Assembly (NCBI GenBank): GCA_035762005.1
Contig: DASTQA010000059.1
Coordinates: 1 to 28,163 of the forward strand
DNA: 28,163 nucleotides
DNA from: JAIBJN01 sp035762005
Lineage (GTDB): Bacteria; Actinomycetota; Thermoleophilia; Gaiellales; Gaiellaceae
Reading direction: 5' to 3'
The notes beneath the pieces are model-generated. The model was not told the origin of the DNA. It ran no database searches and was given only the letters and a program-made list of their open reading frames with translations. Positions 22,066 to 28,163 of this stretch are shown piece after piece. Position 1 is the first letter of the stretch, and each line of letters begins with the position of its first letter. Position numbers and translations under genes: made by a program.

Positions 22066-23588
22066 GAGCCGTTCCTCCCGAGCACGAGCTCGACGGCCGC
22101 GAGCAGGTCGGGCGCGACCTCGGGCGCCGCCGCGACCTCCTCGGCGCGGGTCGCGCGGTTGGGGACGAGGACCGGACGGGCGCCGGCCGCGAGGGCGGCC
22201 TCGACATCGGCGCCGATGTCACCCACGACGACGCAGCGCTCGGGCGTCGTCCCGAGGGCGCCGGCTGCACGGCGGACGAGCCCCGGGGCCGGCTTGCGGC
22301 AGTCACAGCCCGCGTCGTGCGCGTGCGGGCACACGAACCAGCCGTCGATCGGCCCGACGAGCTCCTCGACGCGCCGGTTCACGGCCTCGACGTCCTCGAG
22401 GCGGAGCGTCCCGCGGGCGATGCCGCTCTGGTTCGAGACGACGGCCAGCCGGACGCCCGCACCGCGCAGCAGCTCGAGCGCCTCCAGCGCGCCCGGCATG
22501 AGGGCGACCCGTGCGGGATCGCCGTTGTAGGGGACGTCCACGACGAGCGTGCCGTCCCGGTCGAGCAGCACGGCGTCCGGCCTCGCGGCCCGCGAGTGAG
22601 CCGGCCCGCCGCTCGCGAGGCGGCGCCGAAGCCCGGCCCACCCGCGCAGCCAGTGGTACGTGGCCGCCGGGGGGAGCAGGAGGCTCGTCGCGGTCATGCG
22701 CAGCACCTCGTCCCGCGTCCGTGGCCCCGGCCGGACCCGGGCCCACGTGAGCTCGGCGGTGCCCGCGAGCCAGGCCCCCAGGGCCAGGCGCGCGAGACGG
22801 CCGCGGCGGGCGGCGGCCGCGGCGAGAGCCGTCGCGCCCGCCGCAGTCGTGGCGAGGTGGAGCGGCCGGCGGCCGCGCGGAACTCCTGCCGCGGCGCGCC
22901 AGCGGCGGCCGTGGAGGCCACGCATGAGGACGTCGTCCACGTTCCCCCGCTGGAGCCTGACGCTCTGCCACGTCCGCTCGGGGCCGACCGGGTGGTCGAC
23001 GAAGCGCGAGCCCCGGACGATGCGGCGGCCGCTCTCGACCGCGCGTAGGCCGAGGTCGGCGTCCTCGCGGTACGCATGCCGGAAGCGCTCGTCGAAGCCG
23101 CCGAGCGCCGCGAGCGCGCTCCGGCGGTACGCCATGTCGGCGGTCGCCCAGACGGCGGTCTCGAGCCCGCTGACGTTGCGCTCCCAGTCCGTCGGCCGGC
23201 GGTGGTGCGGCAGCGGCACGACGACGCGGCCCTGGCTCGCGGCCACGTCGCCGGGCAGGCCGGCGAGGTCCTCGGCGAGCCGGCCGAGCCAGCCCTCCCT
23301 CGGCACGACGTCGTCGTCCAGGAACGCCACCCACGCCGCGCTCGCCGAGCGCCAGCCGACGTTCCGCGCGGCGGCGGGGCCCGCAGCCCGGCCTCGCAGG
23401 ACGACGGTCTCCGGGGGCACGTCGTCCGGGGGGACCGAGGCGAGGAGCGCCGTCGCGGCGTCGGGACGGTCGTCGACGACGATGAGCTTCCCGGGCCGGG
23501 GCCCCCCGCTCGCGAGGGCGCGAAGGAGCCGGCCGAGCGAGGGCCGGCCCGAGGTCGGGACGACGACGTCGAAGCCCCGGGGCGTCAC
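22062..23588 (-). CDS. Fusion of GT2 glycosyltransferase and heptose 1,7-bisphosphate phosphatase (GmhB)
   Basis: The 508 residues join two enzymes. Residues 1-290 are a GT-A glycosyltransferase with FDVVVPTSGRPSLGRLL, the metal-binding DDD at 91-93 in WVAFLDDDVVPREGW, and FRHAYREDADLGLRA. A small hydrophobic, Ala-rich stretch (245-285) and a linker follow. Residues 336-508 are a HAD-IIIA phosphatase of GmhB type: nucleophile D343/D345 in LLDRDGTLV, SNQSGIARG (385-393), the zinc loop C420-x-H422-x5-C428-x-C430, and GDIGADVEAA. GmhB removes the 7-phosphate before adenylylation, so the missing pathway step is supplied here. The GTG start overlaps the carbamoyltransferase stop. Confidence 0.9.
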   Translation of the reverse strand: MTPRGFDVVVPTSGRPSLGRLLRALASGGPRPGKLIVVDDRPDAATALLASVPPDDVPPETVVLRGRAAGPAAARNVGWRSASAAWVAFLDDDVVPREGWLGRLAEDLAGLPGDVAASQGRVVVPLPHHRRPTDWERNVSGLETAVWATADMAYRRSALAALGGFDERFRHAYREDADLGLRAVESGRRIVRGSRFVDHPVGPERTWQSVRLQRGNVDDVLMRGLHGRRWRAAAGVPRGRRPLHLATTAAGATALAAAAARRGRLARLALGAWLAGTAELTWARVRPGPRTRDEVLRMTATSLLLPPAATYHWLRGWAGLRRRLASGGPAHSRAARPDAVLLDRDGTLVVDVPYNGDPARVALMPGALEALELLRGAGVRLAVVSNQSGIARGTLRLEDVEAVNRRVEELVGPIDGWFVCPHAHDAGCDCRKPAPGLVRRAAGALGTTPERCVVVGDIGADVEAALAAGARPVLVPNRATRAEEVAAAPEVAPDLLAAVELVLGRNGS

Positions 23589-25234
23589 GCCGCCGCCTCC
23601 GGGGACGCCGGCTCGCGCCGGACGAGGAACCGCCCGAGCACGAGGGCGTCGACGGGCGCCGACCCGAAGCACTCGAGGGCGTCCCTCGGGTCGTCGACCA
23701 TGGGCCTGCCGGCCGTGTTGAGGCTCGTGTTGACGACGATGGGCACGCCTGTCCGGCGCTCGACCGCGTCGAGGAGCCGCGCGACGAGCGGCTCGTCGTG
23801 CCGGTCGACCGTCTGGATCCGCGCCGAGCCGTCGACGTGGACGACCGCCGGGATGCGGTCGACCCAGTCGGGTCGCACCCGGTGCGTGAAGAGCATGAAC
23901 GGGCTCGGAAGGGGACCCTCGAAGATGTGGGCCGCGCGCTCGAGCAGCACCATCGGGGCGACGGGCCGGAACTGCTCGCGGCCCTTGATGTCGTTCAGCC
24001 GCCGCAGGTTCGCGGGGTCGGCCGGGTTGGCGAGGAGGCTGCGGTGCCCGAGCGCGCGCGGGCCGTACTCGCTCCGCCCCTGGAACCAGGCGACGACGCC
24101 GTTGCGGGCGATCACCTCGGCGGCGGCTGCGGCGACGTCCTCCGGCTCCTCGTAGGGCACCCGGGCCGCCACGAGCCGGCGCTCGAGCTCGGCGTCGCTC
24201 CAGTCCCGGCCGAGCGCGGCGGTCGGCATCGGCGAGACCTGGTCGCCGAGCCCCGCCGCCACGTGCAGCGCCGCCCCGAGCGCCGTGCCGGCGTCGCCGG
24301 CCGCCGGCTGCACCCAGATGCGGTCGAACGGCCCTCGCTCGGCGAGGTACGAGTTCGCGACGCAGTTGAGGGCGACTCCTCCCGCCATCGTCAGGACGTC
24401 GTCGCCGGTGTGCCCGTGGAGCCAGCGGGCGAGGTCGAGCAGCACCTCCTGGAGCCGCGCCTGCAAGCTGGCGGCGAGGTCGGCGTGACGCTCGGTCCAG
24501 TCGCCGCCGTTCGTCAGGCGGGGCGCGAACGCCTCGAGCTCGAGCGGCTCGACCGTGAATCCGCCGGTCTCCGTCGGGCGAACGGCTCGCCGGAACGCCT
24601 CGAGGAACGTCGGCCGCCCGTAGGAGGCCATCGCCATCACCTTGTACTCGTCGGAGGAGCGGCGGAACCCGAGGTGCGCCGTCACGTCCTCGTAGAGCAG
24701 CCCGAGCGAGTGCGGGAGCTCCTGGCTCGCGAGCACCTCGAGCCGCGCGTCCTCGTAGCGGCCGGCGAGGTAGGAGCTCCGCTCCCCGCGGCCGTCGAGG
24801 ACCATGACGCTCGAGGCCGGGAACGGGCTCGCGAGCGCGGCCGAGGCGGCGTGCGCGACGTGGTGCGGCACGAAGACGACGCGCTCCGGGTCGAGCCCAG
24901 GGAGCACCGTGCGGAGGAAGGCGGGCGCGCGCTCCGCATAGAGCGTCCGCAGGCCCTCCCACGCGTCCGCGGTCACGTCGCCGTTCATCCGCGGGGCGAG
25001 CCCCGGGTCGTAGGAGTAGGCGACGGCGTCGAGGTCGCCCGGCTCGAGCCCGCCCCGCTCCAGGCACCAGGCGGCGGCGCGCTCCGGGAGCTCCCAGGTC
25101 GAGAACGGCACGGGCGACTTCCCGTGCTTGCGGCGGGTGAAGCGCTCCTCCTCCGCGGCCGCGACGGTCTCTCCGTCGACGACGAGCGCCGCGGCCGGAT
25201 CGTGGAAGACCGCGTTGACCCCGAGGACCCTCAT
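23585..25234 (-). CDS. NodU/CmcH/TobZ-family O-carbamoyltransferase
   Basis: This 549-residue enzyme matches carbamoyltransferases that move a carbamoyl group from carbamoyl phosphate, via carbamoyl-AMP, to a hydroxyl, commonly on a sugar. It shows MRVLGVNAVFHDPAAALV, EEERFTRRKHGKSPVPFSTWELP, the Kae1-like metal site VPHHVAHAASAAL (H124, H125, H128), SDEYKVMAMASYGRP, MAGGVALNCVAN, GRSEYGPRALGHRSLLANP and VVNTSLNTAGRPMV. I chose ATG 25232-25234 because the family begins at this MRVLG; a longer in-frame TTG start at 25291 is unlikely. No Shine-Dalgarno sequence precedes this ATG. It is the first gene of the operon. Confidence 0.93.
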   Translation of the reverse strand: MRVLGVNAVFHDPAAALVVDGETVAAAEEERFTRRKHGKSPVPFSTWELPERAAAWCLERGGLEPGDLDAVAYSYDPGLAPRMNGDVTADAWEGLRTLYAERAPAFLRTVLPGLDPERVVFVPHHVAHAASAALASPFPASSVMVLDGRGERSSYLAGRYEDARLEVLASQELPHSLGLLYEDVTAHLGFRRSSDEYKVMAMASYGRPTFLEAFRRAVRPTETGGFTVEPLELEAFAPRLTNGGDWTERHADLAASLQARLQEVLLDLARWLHGHTGDDVLTMAGGVALNCVANSYLAERGPFDRIWVQPAAGDAGTALGAALHVAAGLGDQVSPMPTAALGRDWSDAELERRLVAARVPYEEPEDVAAAAAEVIARNGVVAWFQGRSEYGPRALGHRSLLANPADPANLRRLNDIKGREQFRPVAPMVLLERAAHIFEGPLPSPFMLFTHRVRPDWVDRIPAVVHVDGSARIQTVDRHDEPLVARLLDAVERRTGVPIVVNTSLNTAGRPMVDDPRDALECFGSAPVDALVLGRFLVRREPASPEAAA

Positions 25235-25281
25235 CAGGAGGTCGCCCGGGCCGCCGGCGGCTTGGGGTTCAGGGACTTCAT
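25234..25281 (-). other. Possible 15-codon upstream reading frame
   Basis: On the minus strand an ATG at 25279-25281 opens a frame (MKSLNPKPPAARATS) whose TGA shares bases with the carbamoyltransferase ATG as TGATG. Since that ATG has no Shine-Dalgarno sequence, start by re-initiation is possible. The small frame itself lacks a ribosome-binding site, so this may be chance. Confidence 0.25.
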
Positions 25282-25291
25282 GGAGGAGCAA

Positions 25292-25317
25292 GAAGCGGTT
25301 CTCCGGAGAGCCGCTTC
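25292..25317 (-). terminator. Hairpin between the nuclease-like gene and the heptose operon
   Basis: GAAGCGG (25292-25298) and CCGCTTC (25311-25317) form a 7-bp stem, and the loop contains the palindrome CTCCGGAG. On the minus strand it is followed by TTGCTCC, a poor U-tract. It may end the upstream nuclease-like transcript or act as an attenuator before the operon. A direct repeat of GCGGTAC lies just upstream (about 25332-25358). Confidence 0.4.
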
Positions 25318-25375
25318 GATAAGCGCCGCGCTGCGGTACTCCGTGCGGTACCAGGAGCGAGCGGTTTCGCCGGGC

Positions 25376-25804
25376 TCAGGCGGCCTCGCCGCGCGCGAGC
25401 GGCACGAGCAGGCCGTACTCGTCGCGCAGCCGCTCGAAGTCCCGCCGGTAGAGGATCGTCGCGACGACGCCGTGGCGGGCGGCGAGCTTGCGGAGCTTCC
25501 GGTTCTTCCGCGTCGTCCGGGACTGGCGCATGACCGTGCACTCGAGGTAGACGTCGAGGTCCGGCAGGTAGAAGTCCGGCGCGACCGCTTCGATCACCGT
25601 GCCGTCGGCGGCAACCTCGAGCGGGAAGAGATGCGGCTCGTACTCCCAGCGGATGCCGTGCTCGGCGAGGATGACGGCGAGTGCCCGCTCGACGGGATGC
25701 CACCAGCTCGGATCGTTCGGCGGAGCATTCGGCGCGGGCGCGCCGGCGGGCGCCGCCTCCGTCAGGGGCTCGGCAGGCTCGGGTCGTGCCGCGTCGGCGT
25801 TCAC
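25376..25804 (-). CDS. PD-(D/E)XK-nuclease-like protein
   Basis: This 142-residue protein has a Pro/Ala-rich N-terminus (to about 32) and a compact domain: WWHPVERALAVILAEHGIRWEYEPHLFPLE, then VAPDFYLPDLDVYLECTVMRQ, then RTTRKNRKLRKLAARHGVVATILYRRDFERL. The D-F-Y-L-P...D-x-Y-L-E-x-T arrangement and the following basic helix resemble the core of PD-(D/E)XK nucleases of the Vsr/DUF559 kind, with Thr in place of the motif lysine. From memory, similar domains occur next to or fused with hypoxanthine phosphoribosyltransferase in related bacteria. The start is GTG 25802-25804, with no strong ribosome site. Whether it cuts DNA is unknown. Confidence 0.6.
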   Translation of the reverse strand: MNADAARPEPAEPLTEAAPAGAPAPNAPPNDPSWWHPVERALAVILAEHGIRWEYEPHLFPLEVAADGTVIEAVAPDFYLPDLDVYLECTVMRQSRTTRKNRKLRKLAARHGVVATILYRRDFERLRDEYGLLVPLARGEAA

Positions 25805-25838
25805 GCCGAAGGCGCCGTACCCACCTCGCCGCTTCGGC
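25805..25838. repeat. Inverted repeat in a divergent promoter region
   Basis: GCCGAAG (25805-25811) and CTTCGGC (25832-25838) flank 20 bp. They lie directly before the nuclease-like gene start and about 80 bp before the STAS gene. This could be an operator; nothing else is recognised in 25805-25918. Confidence 0.3.
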
Positions 25839-25918
25839 AGTCCGCACGTCGCGCGCTACCGCACGAAGTCACGACGACCGGCGACTACGCCGACCGGATC
25901 CCGGAGAGAAACGCGGGC

Positions 25919-26296
25919 GTGACGACCGACCTCAGCTTCCGGATCGCCCGCGTGGACGAGGGAGCGCCCGTCGTCCGCGTCCACGGCGAGCTGGACGCGT
26001 TCACGTCGCCCGCCCTCGAGGAGGCGCTGCGCTCGTTCACGGGAAGCCCGCCCCTCGTCGACCTCCGCGGGTGCCCGTTCGTCGACTCGCACGGGCTCAC
26101 GGCGCTGGTCGGGGCGGCAAGGCGGGCGCGCCGGCGGGGAGCGACGCTGGTCGTCGTCTGCGACGACCCCGCCGTCCGGCGCGTGTTCGAGGTCACCGGG
26201 CTCGCGGGGCTCTTCGATCTCGTGGCGGTGCCCGCGTTCGCGAACGCCGCCGTCTCGGCCGACCTGGGCCCGGAGGAGGCGCCCGCGGCGAGGTGA
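25919..26296 (+). CDS. STAS-domain anti-sigma factor antagonist
   Basis: This 125-residue STAS protein is of SpoIIAA/RsbV type. It has VVRVHGELDAFTSPALEEALRSF, then the phosphorylation-site segment VDLRGCPFVDSHGLTALVGAARRARRRG with the expected serine in DSHGL, and FEVTGLAGLFDLV. Such proteins release a sigma factor by binding its anti-sigma kinase, and are switched off by serine phosphorylation. No kinase or phosphatase is next to it. The GTG start (25919-25921) has GGAGAG about 10 nt upstream. It overlaps the next gene as GTGA, suggesting joint control with the LuxR-type regulator. Confidence 0.9.
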   Translation: MTTDLSFRIARVDEGAPVVRVHGELDAFTSPALEEALRSFTGSPPLVDLRGCPFVDSHGLTALVGAARRARRRGATLVVVCDDPAVRRVFEVTGLAGLFDLVAVPAFANAAVSADLGPEEAPAAR

Positions 26297-27135
26297 CGAA
26301 ACGGGCCGAGTCGGGCATAGCCCAGTCGGTGGAACGCATGCTCGACGACCCCCTGGAGGCGCGCCTGCTCGAGGCCCGGAAGGGGTACGTGGTCGGGCTC
26401 CGCGACGCTCTCGTAGGGCTCCGCGAGTCGCCCGGCTGGCGCACGCTCCAGGACGTGGTCGAGGCCGTCCCGCCGGCCGCGTCCGTCGAGGTGGCGCTCC
26501 TCTCGCTGCGCGAGGAAGGCGCCCGCGGGCGGCTCTACCTCGTCGCGGCGAGCGGCGTCTCGGCGCGGGAGCTGAGCCGCCTCGCCTTCGAGCCCCTCTC
26601 GCTCGCACAGGCGAGAGCCGTCCTCGCGTCGGGCGGGAGCAGCCTGCTCGCGCGCGAGCTCGGCGTCCGCTGGGCGACCGGGTTCTGGCTCAAGGACGGG
26701 CCCGCGATCGGAACCCTGTTCGCGGGCTGCCGCACGCGGCGGCTGCCTCTTCCCGAGGAGCTGGCGGGCCTGCGAGAGGCGGCGGAGACGCTCGGAGGCG
26801 CGCTCGGCCACTTCGACCGCGCGCAGCGGCGACTCAGGCGGCGGGCGGCCGCGCTCGCGCGCGAGCAGGGCCTCGACGGCGCGGGACGCCGGCCCCTCAG
26901 GAACCTCCGCGCCCGCGAGGTGCAGATCCTCGAGCTCTACGGCGACGGCCTCGGGACCGCGGAGATCGCCGAGCTCCTCGTGATCTCGCCGCACACGGTC
27001 CGGACGCACGTCCGCAACGCGCTCAGGCGCCTCGACGTCCGCTCGCGCCAGGAAGCGGTCGCGCAGCTCGGCGAGTGGCAGGTGCTCAGGATGCTCGACG
27101 CGGAGCGAGACGACCTGCGGGCCTTCGGCACCTAG
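26293..27135 (+). CDS. LuxR-type transcriptional regulator with an N-terminal sensory region
   Basis: This 280-residue protein has an N-terminal region (about 1-195) that looks like a divergent GAF-like sensor (TLQDVVEAVPPAASVEVALLSLREEGARGRLYLVAASG; FWLKDGPAIGTLFAGCRTRRLP). The C-terminal LuxR/NarL-type helix-turn-helix (about 208-265) is NLRAREVQILELYGDGLGTAEIAELLVISPHTVRTHVRNALRRLDVRSRQEAV. It lacks a receiver domain. It is translationally coupled to the STAS gene, so both probably respond to one signal. The target genes are not evident. Confidence 0.88.
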   Translation: MTKRAESGIAQSVERMLDDPLEARLLEARKGYVVGLRDALVGLRESPGWRTLQDVVEAVPPAASVEVALLSLREEGARGRLYLVAASGVSARELSRLAFEPLSLAQARAVLASGGSSLLARELGVRWATGFWLKDGPAIGTLFAGCRTRRLPLPEELAGLREAAETLGGALGHFDRAQRRLRRRAAALAREQGLDGAGRRPLRNLRAREVQILELYGDGLGTAEIAELLVISPHTVRTHVRNALRRLDVRSRQEAVAQLGEWQVLRMLDAERDDLRAFGT

Positions 27136-27141
27136 CCCGCA

Positions 27142-27390
27142 CTACCGGCGGCCCCGCTCGCGGCACCAGCGGGCGAACGCGAGCCGGGCCTGGCCGTCCG
27201 GGCTGCGCAGGTACTCGGCGATCTCGACGAGGAGCAGGCGACCTGCCGCCGCGTCCGCGAGTGCCGCCTGGTCCTCGAGGTCTTCCGGCCGGCAGTCGTG
27301 CGCCTCGCGAAGGAGGTCGCCGACCGGCACCTCCGCGCCGCAGCGCGGGCACGGCCTCGTCCCGAAGGCGTGCCAGAGCCAGCTGCTCAC
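27142..27390 (-). CDS. Small hypothetical protein with a zinc-knuckle-like CxxC...HxC
   Basis: This 82-residue protein begins with SSWLWHAFGTRPCPRCGAEVPVGDLL, giving C14-x2-C17, and then EAHDCRPEDLEDQAALADAA with His and Cys about 15 residues later. That is a possible single zinc-binding knuckle. The C-terminal half (LLLVEIAEYLRSPDGQARLAFARWCRERGRR) is helical and basic. The start is GTG 27388-27390. It converges on the LuxR-type gene with a 6-bp gap. No named family is recognised. Confidence 0.65.
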   Translation of the reverse strand: MSSWLWHAFGTRPCPRCGAEVPVGDLLREAHDCRPEDLEDQAALADAAAGRLLLVEIAEYLRSPDGQARLAFARWCRERGRR

Positions 27391-27400
27391 CGGGCGTCCC

Positions 27401-27673
27401 CTAGTCCCCGGTCCGGCCGACGAGCTTCGAGAGGCGGCTCTCCCCGCCGTCGGCCGTCGTCTCCTGGTCGAGGAAGGCGAGGTCGTTCGCCTCGTCGTCC
27501 CAGTCGATCTCCTCGAGCGACTCGTCGCCGCCGCGGCCGGGAAAGTCGAGGCGGAGGATTCCGGGGTCGTCGCCCCGTCCGGTCCCGTTCGACCCTGGCG
27601 GGCCGGCCCCGCGCGCCTCGATCCGGCGCCGGATCTCCTCGTGGCTCGTCGTCCGCTTCGTCCCGGCCGCCAT
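27401..27673 (-). CDS. Small acidic hypothetical protein
   Basis: This 90-residue protein starts at ATG 27671-27673. A basic start (MAAGTKRTTSHEEIRRRIEARG) is followed by a Gly-rich linker and a strongly acidic segment (ESLEEIDWDDEANDLAFLDQETTADGGE). It is probably largely disordered. It lies 10 nt upstream of the zinc-knuckle gene on the same strand, so the two likely form a transcription unit. No family is recognised. The 27674-27834 gap before the next gene shows no recognised element. Confidence 0.6.
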   Translation of the reverse strand: MAAGTKRTTSHEEIRRRIEARGAGPPGSNGTGRGDDPGILRLDFPGRGGDESLEEIDWDDEANDLAFLDQETTADGGESRLSKLVGRTGD

Positions 27674-27834
27674 GGCGACCCTCCCGTCTCTCGTGTCCCG
27701 TGTGCGCGGCAGGTTCCACCGCCGTCGCATCGGCAAACGCCCGGTTTGGATTCCGCCGCGGTGCGAAGAGAACGGGCGACGGCGCCGGGCGGCGCTCGTG
27801 TTCCTTCCCCCAGGCCGCGGTGAAATGGACCGAC

Positions 27835-28163
27835 ATGGAGATCGGATACGCCCTCGCAAGCGAGGACTGGCCCCCGCCCGACCTCGTACGCCTCGCCCGC
27901 GAGGCGGAACGTTGCAGGGATGGAAGTGATCCGAGACGAGGGCGAACTCGAAGCCCGTCTCCTCGCGCGCGAGACCGAGCGGCTCCGCGTCGGGACGGGC
28001 GTCACGTGCCCGCTGATCCGGATCCACCCCGCAATCGTCGCCCACGCCGCCGCCACGGTCACCGCGCTGATGCCCGGCCGCTTCGTGCTCGGGCTCGGCA
28101 CGGGCGAGAACCTGAACGAGCACGTCCTCGGCGACCGCTGGCCGTCCTCGGACGAGCGGCTGG
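27835..28163 (+). pseudogene. F420-dependent LLM-class oxidoreductase, disrupted and partial
   Basis: The plus strand begins correctly with MEIGYALASEDWPPPDLVR and LAREAE (27835-27909). After a frame change it continues correctly from about 27974 with TERLRVGTGVTCPLIRIHPA, then IVAHAAATVTALMPGRFVLGLGTGENLNEHVLGDRWP to the right edge. This is the TIGR03557-like F420-dependent (G6PDH-type) family. The intervening family segment GFEFALVSDHFHP is present, but on the opposite strand (about 27916-27955), and about 20 further residues are missing. So the gene carries a small inversion with a deletion. Flanking near-palindromes CCTCGCCCGCGAGG (27891-27904) and CCTCGCGCGCGAG (27961-27973) could have promoted it. 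An assembly or amplification artefact is a real alternative. Confidence 0.75.

Noticed and set aside
26305..26340. tRNA-like string giving the peptide SGIAQSVER at the start of the LuxR-type protein, the classic translation of a tRNA D-arm.
   Set aside because: The D-stem halves do not pair, and no anticodon arm or T-loop (GGTTCGA-like) follows. The frame continues as a normal coding sequence, so this is coincidence or at most a distant remnant.

Overview
The window is very G+C-rich DNA (roughly three quarters G+C by eye) with dense genes, many GTG starts and mostly 4-nt GTGA gene overlaps. A single-helix RsiG-like protein, a GarA-FtsR pair, an F420-dependent LLM oxidoreductase and several small lineage-type hypotheticals point to Actinomycetota, most likely class Thermoleophilia (Gaiellales/Solirubrobacterales). 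This placement is inferred from gene content. No tRNA, rRNA, CRISPR array or transposase gene was seen.

Layout. 1-134: 3' end of an unknown gene. 353-1239: a RES/Xre type II toxin-antitoxin pair on the minus strand, with a palindromic operator beside its -10. 1316-2533: membrane-anchored glycoside-hydrolase-like protein. 2534-2837: a non-coding stretch with DnaA-box-like words, two hairpins, and a convincing unassigned small RNA (promoter, closing helix, T-tract). 2838-4709: small membrane proteins and hypotheticals. 4770-6789 (minus): a regulatory operon rsiG-like, garA-like, ftsR, apt behind a clear sigma-70-type promoter. 6872-9936 (minus): pgsA-like CDP-alcohol phosphatidyltransferase coupled to a nucleotidyltransferase fused to a phosphomannomutase-like domain whose signature loops are all eroded. 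9964-11913 (plus): short HutF-like deaminase and a secreted M23 peptidase. 11896-13163 (minus): proC and a secreted RTX-repeat protein. 13164-13605: a divergent non-coding region full of strong hairpins. 13606-16137 (plus): an orphan PAS/GAF sensor histidine kinase.

16144-25234 (minus) is the main feature: eight tightly overlapping genes in the order carbamoyltransferase, GT2-GmhB fusion, GT9, GT4, GmhA, HldE, SDR, GT9. Together they encode all steps to ADP-D-glycero-beta-D-manno-heptose, with no HldD epimerase, plus four glycosyltransferase domains and a sugar carbamoylation enzyme. The best reading is a biosynthetic operon for a heptose-containing, possibly carbamoylated, surface glycan or glycoconjugate in an organism not expected to make classical LPS.

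25376-28163: a PD-(D/E)XK-nuclease-like protein, a STAS/LuxR pair, two small hypotheticals, and an F420-dependent oxidoreductase gene broken by a small inversion at the right edge. The break is either real or an assembly artefact.
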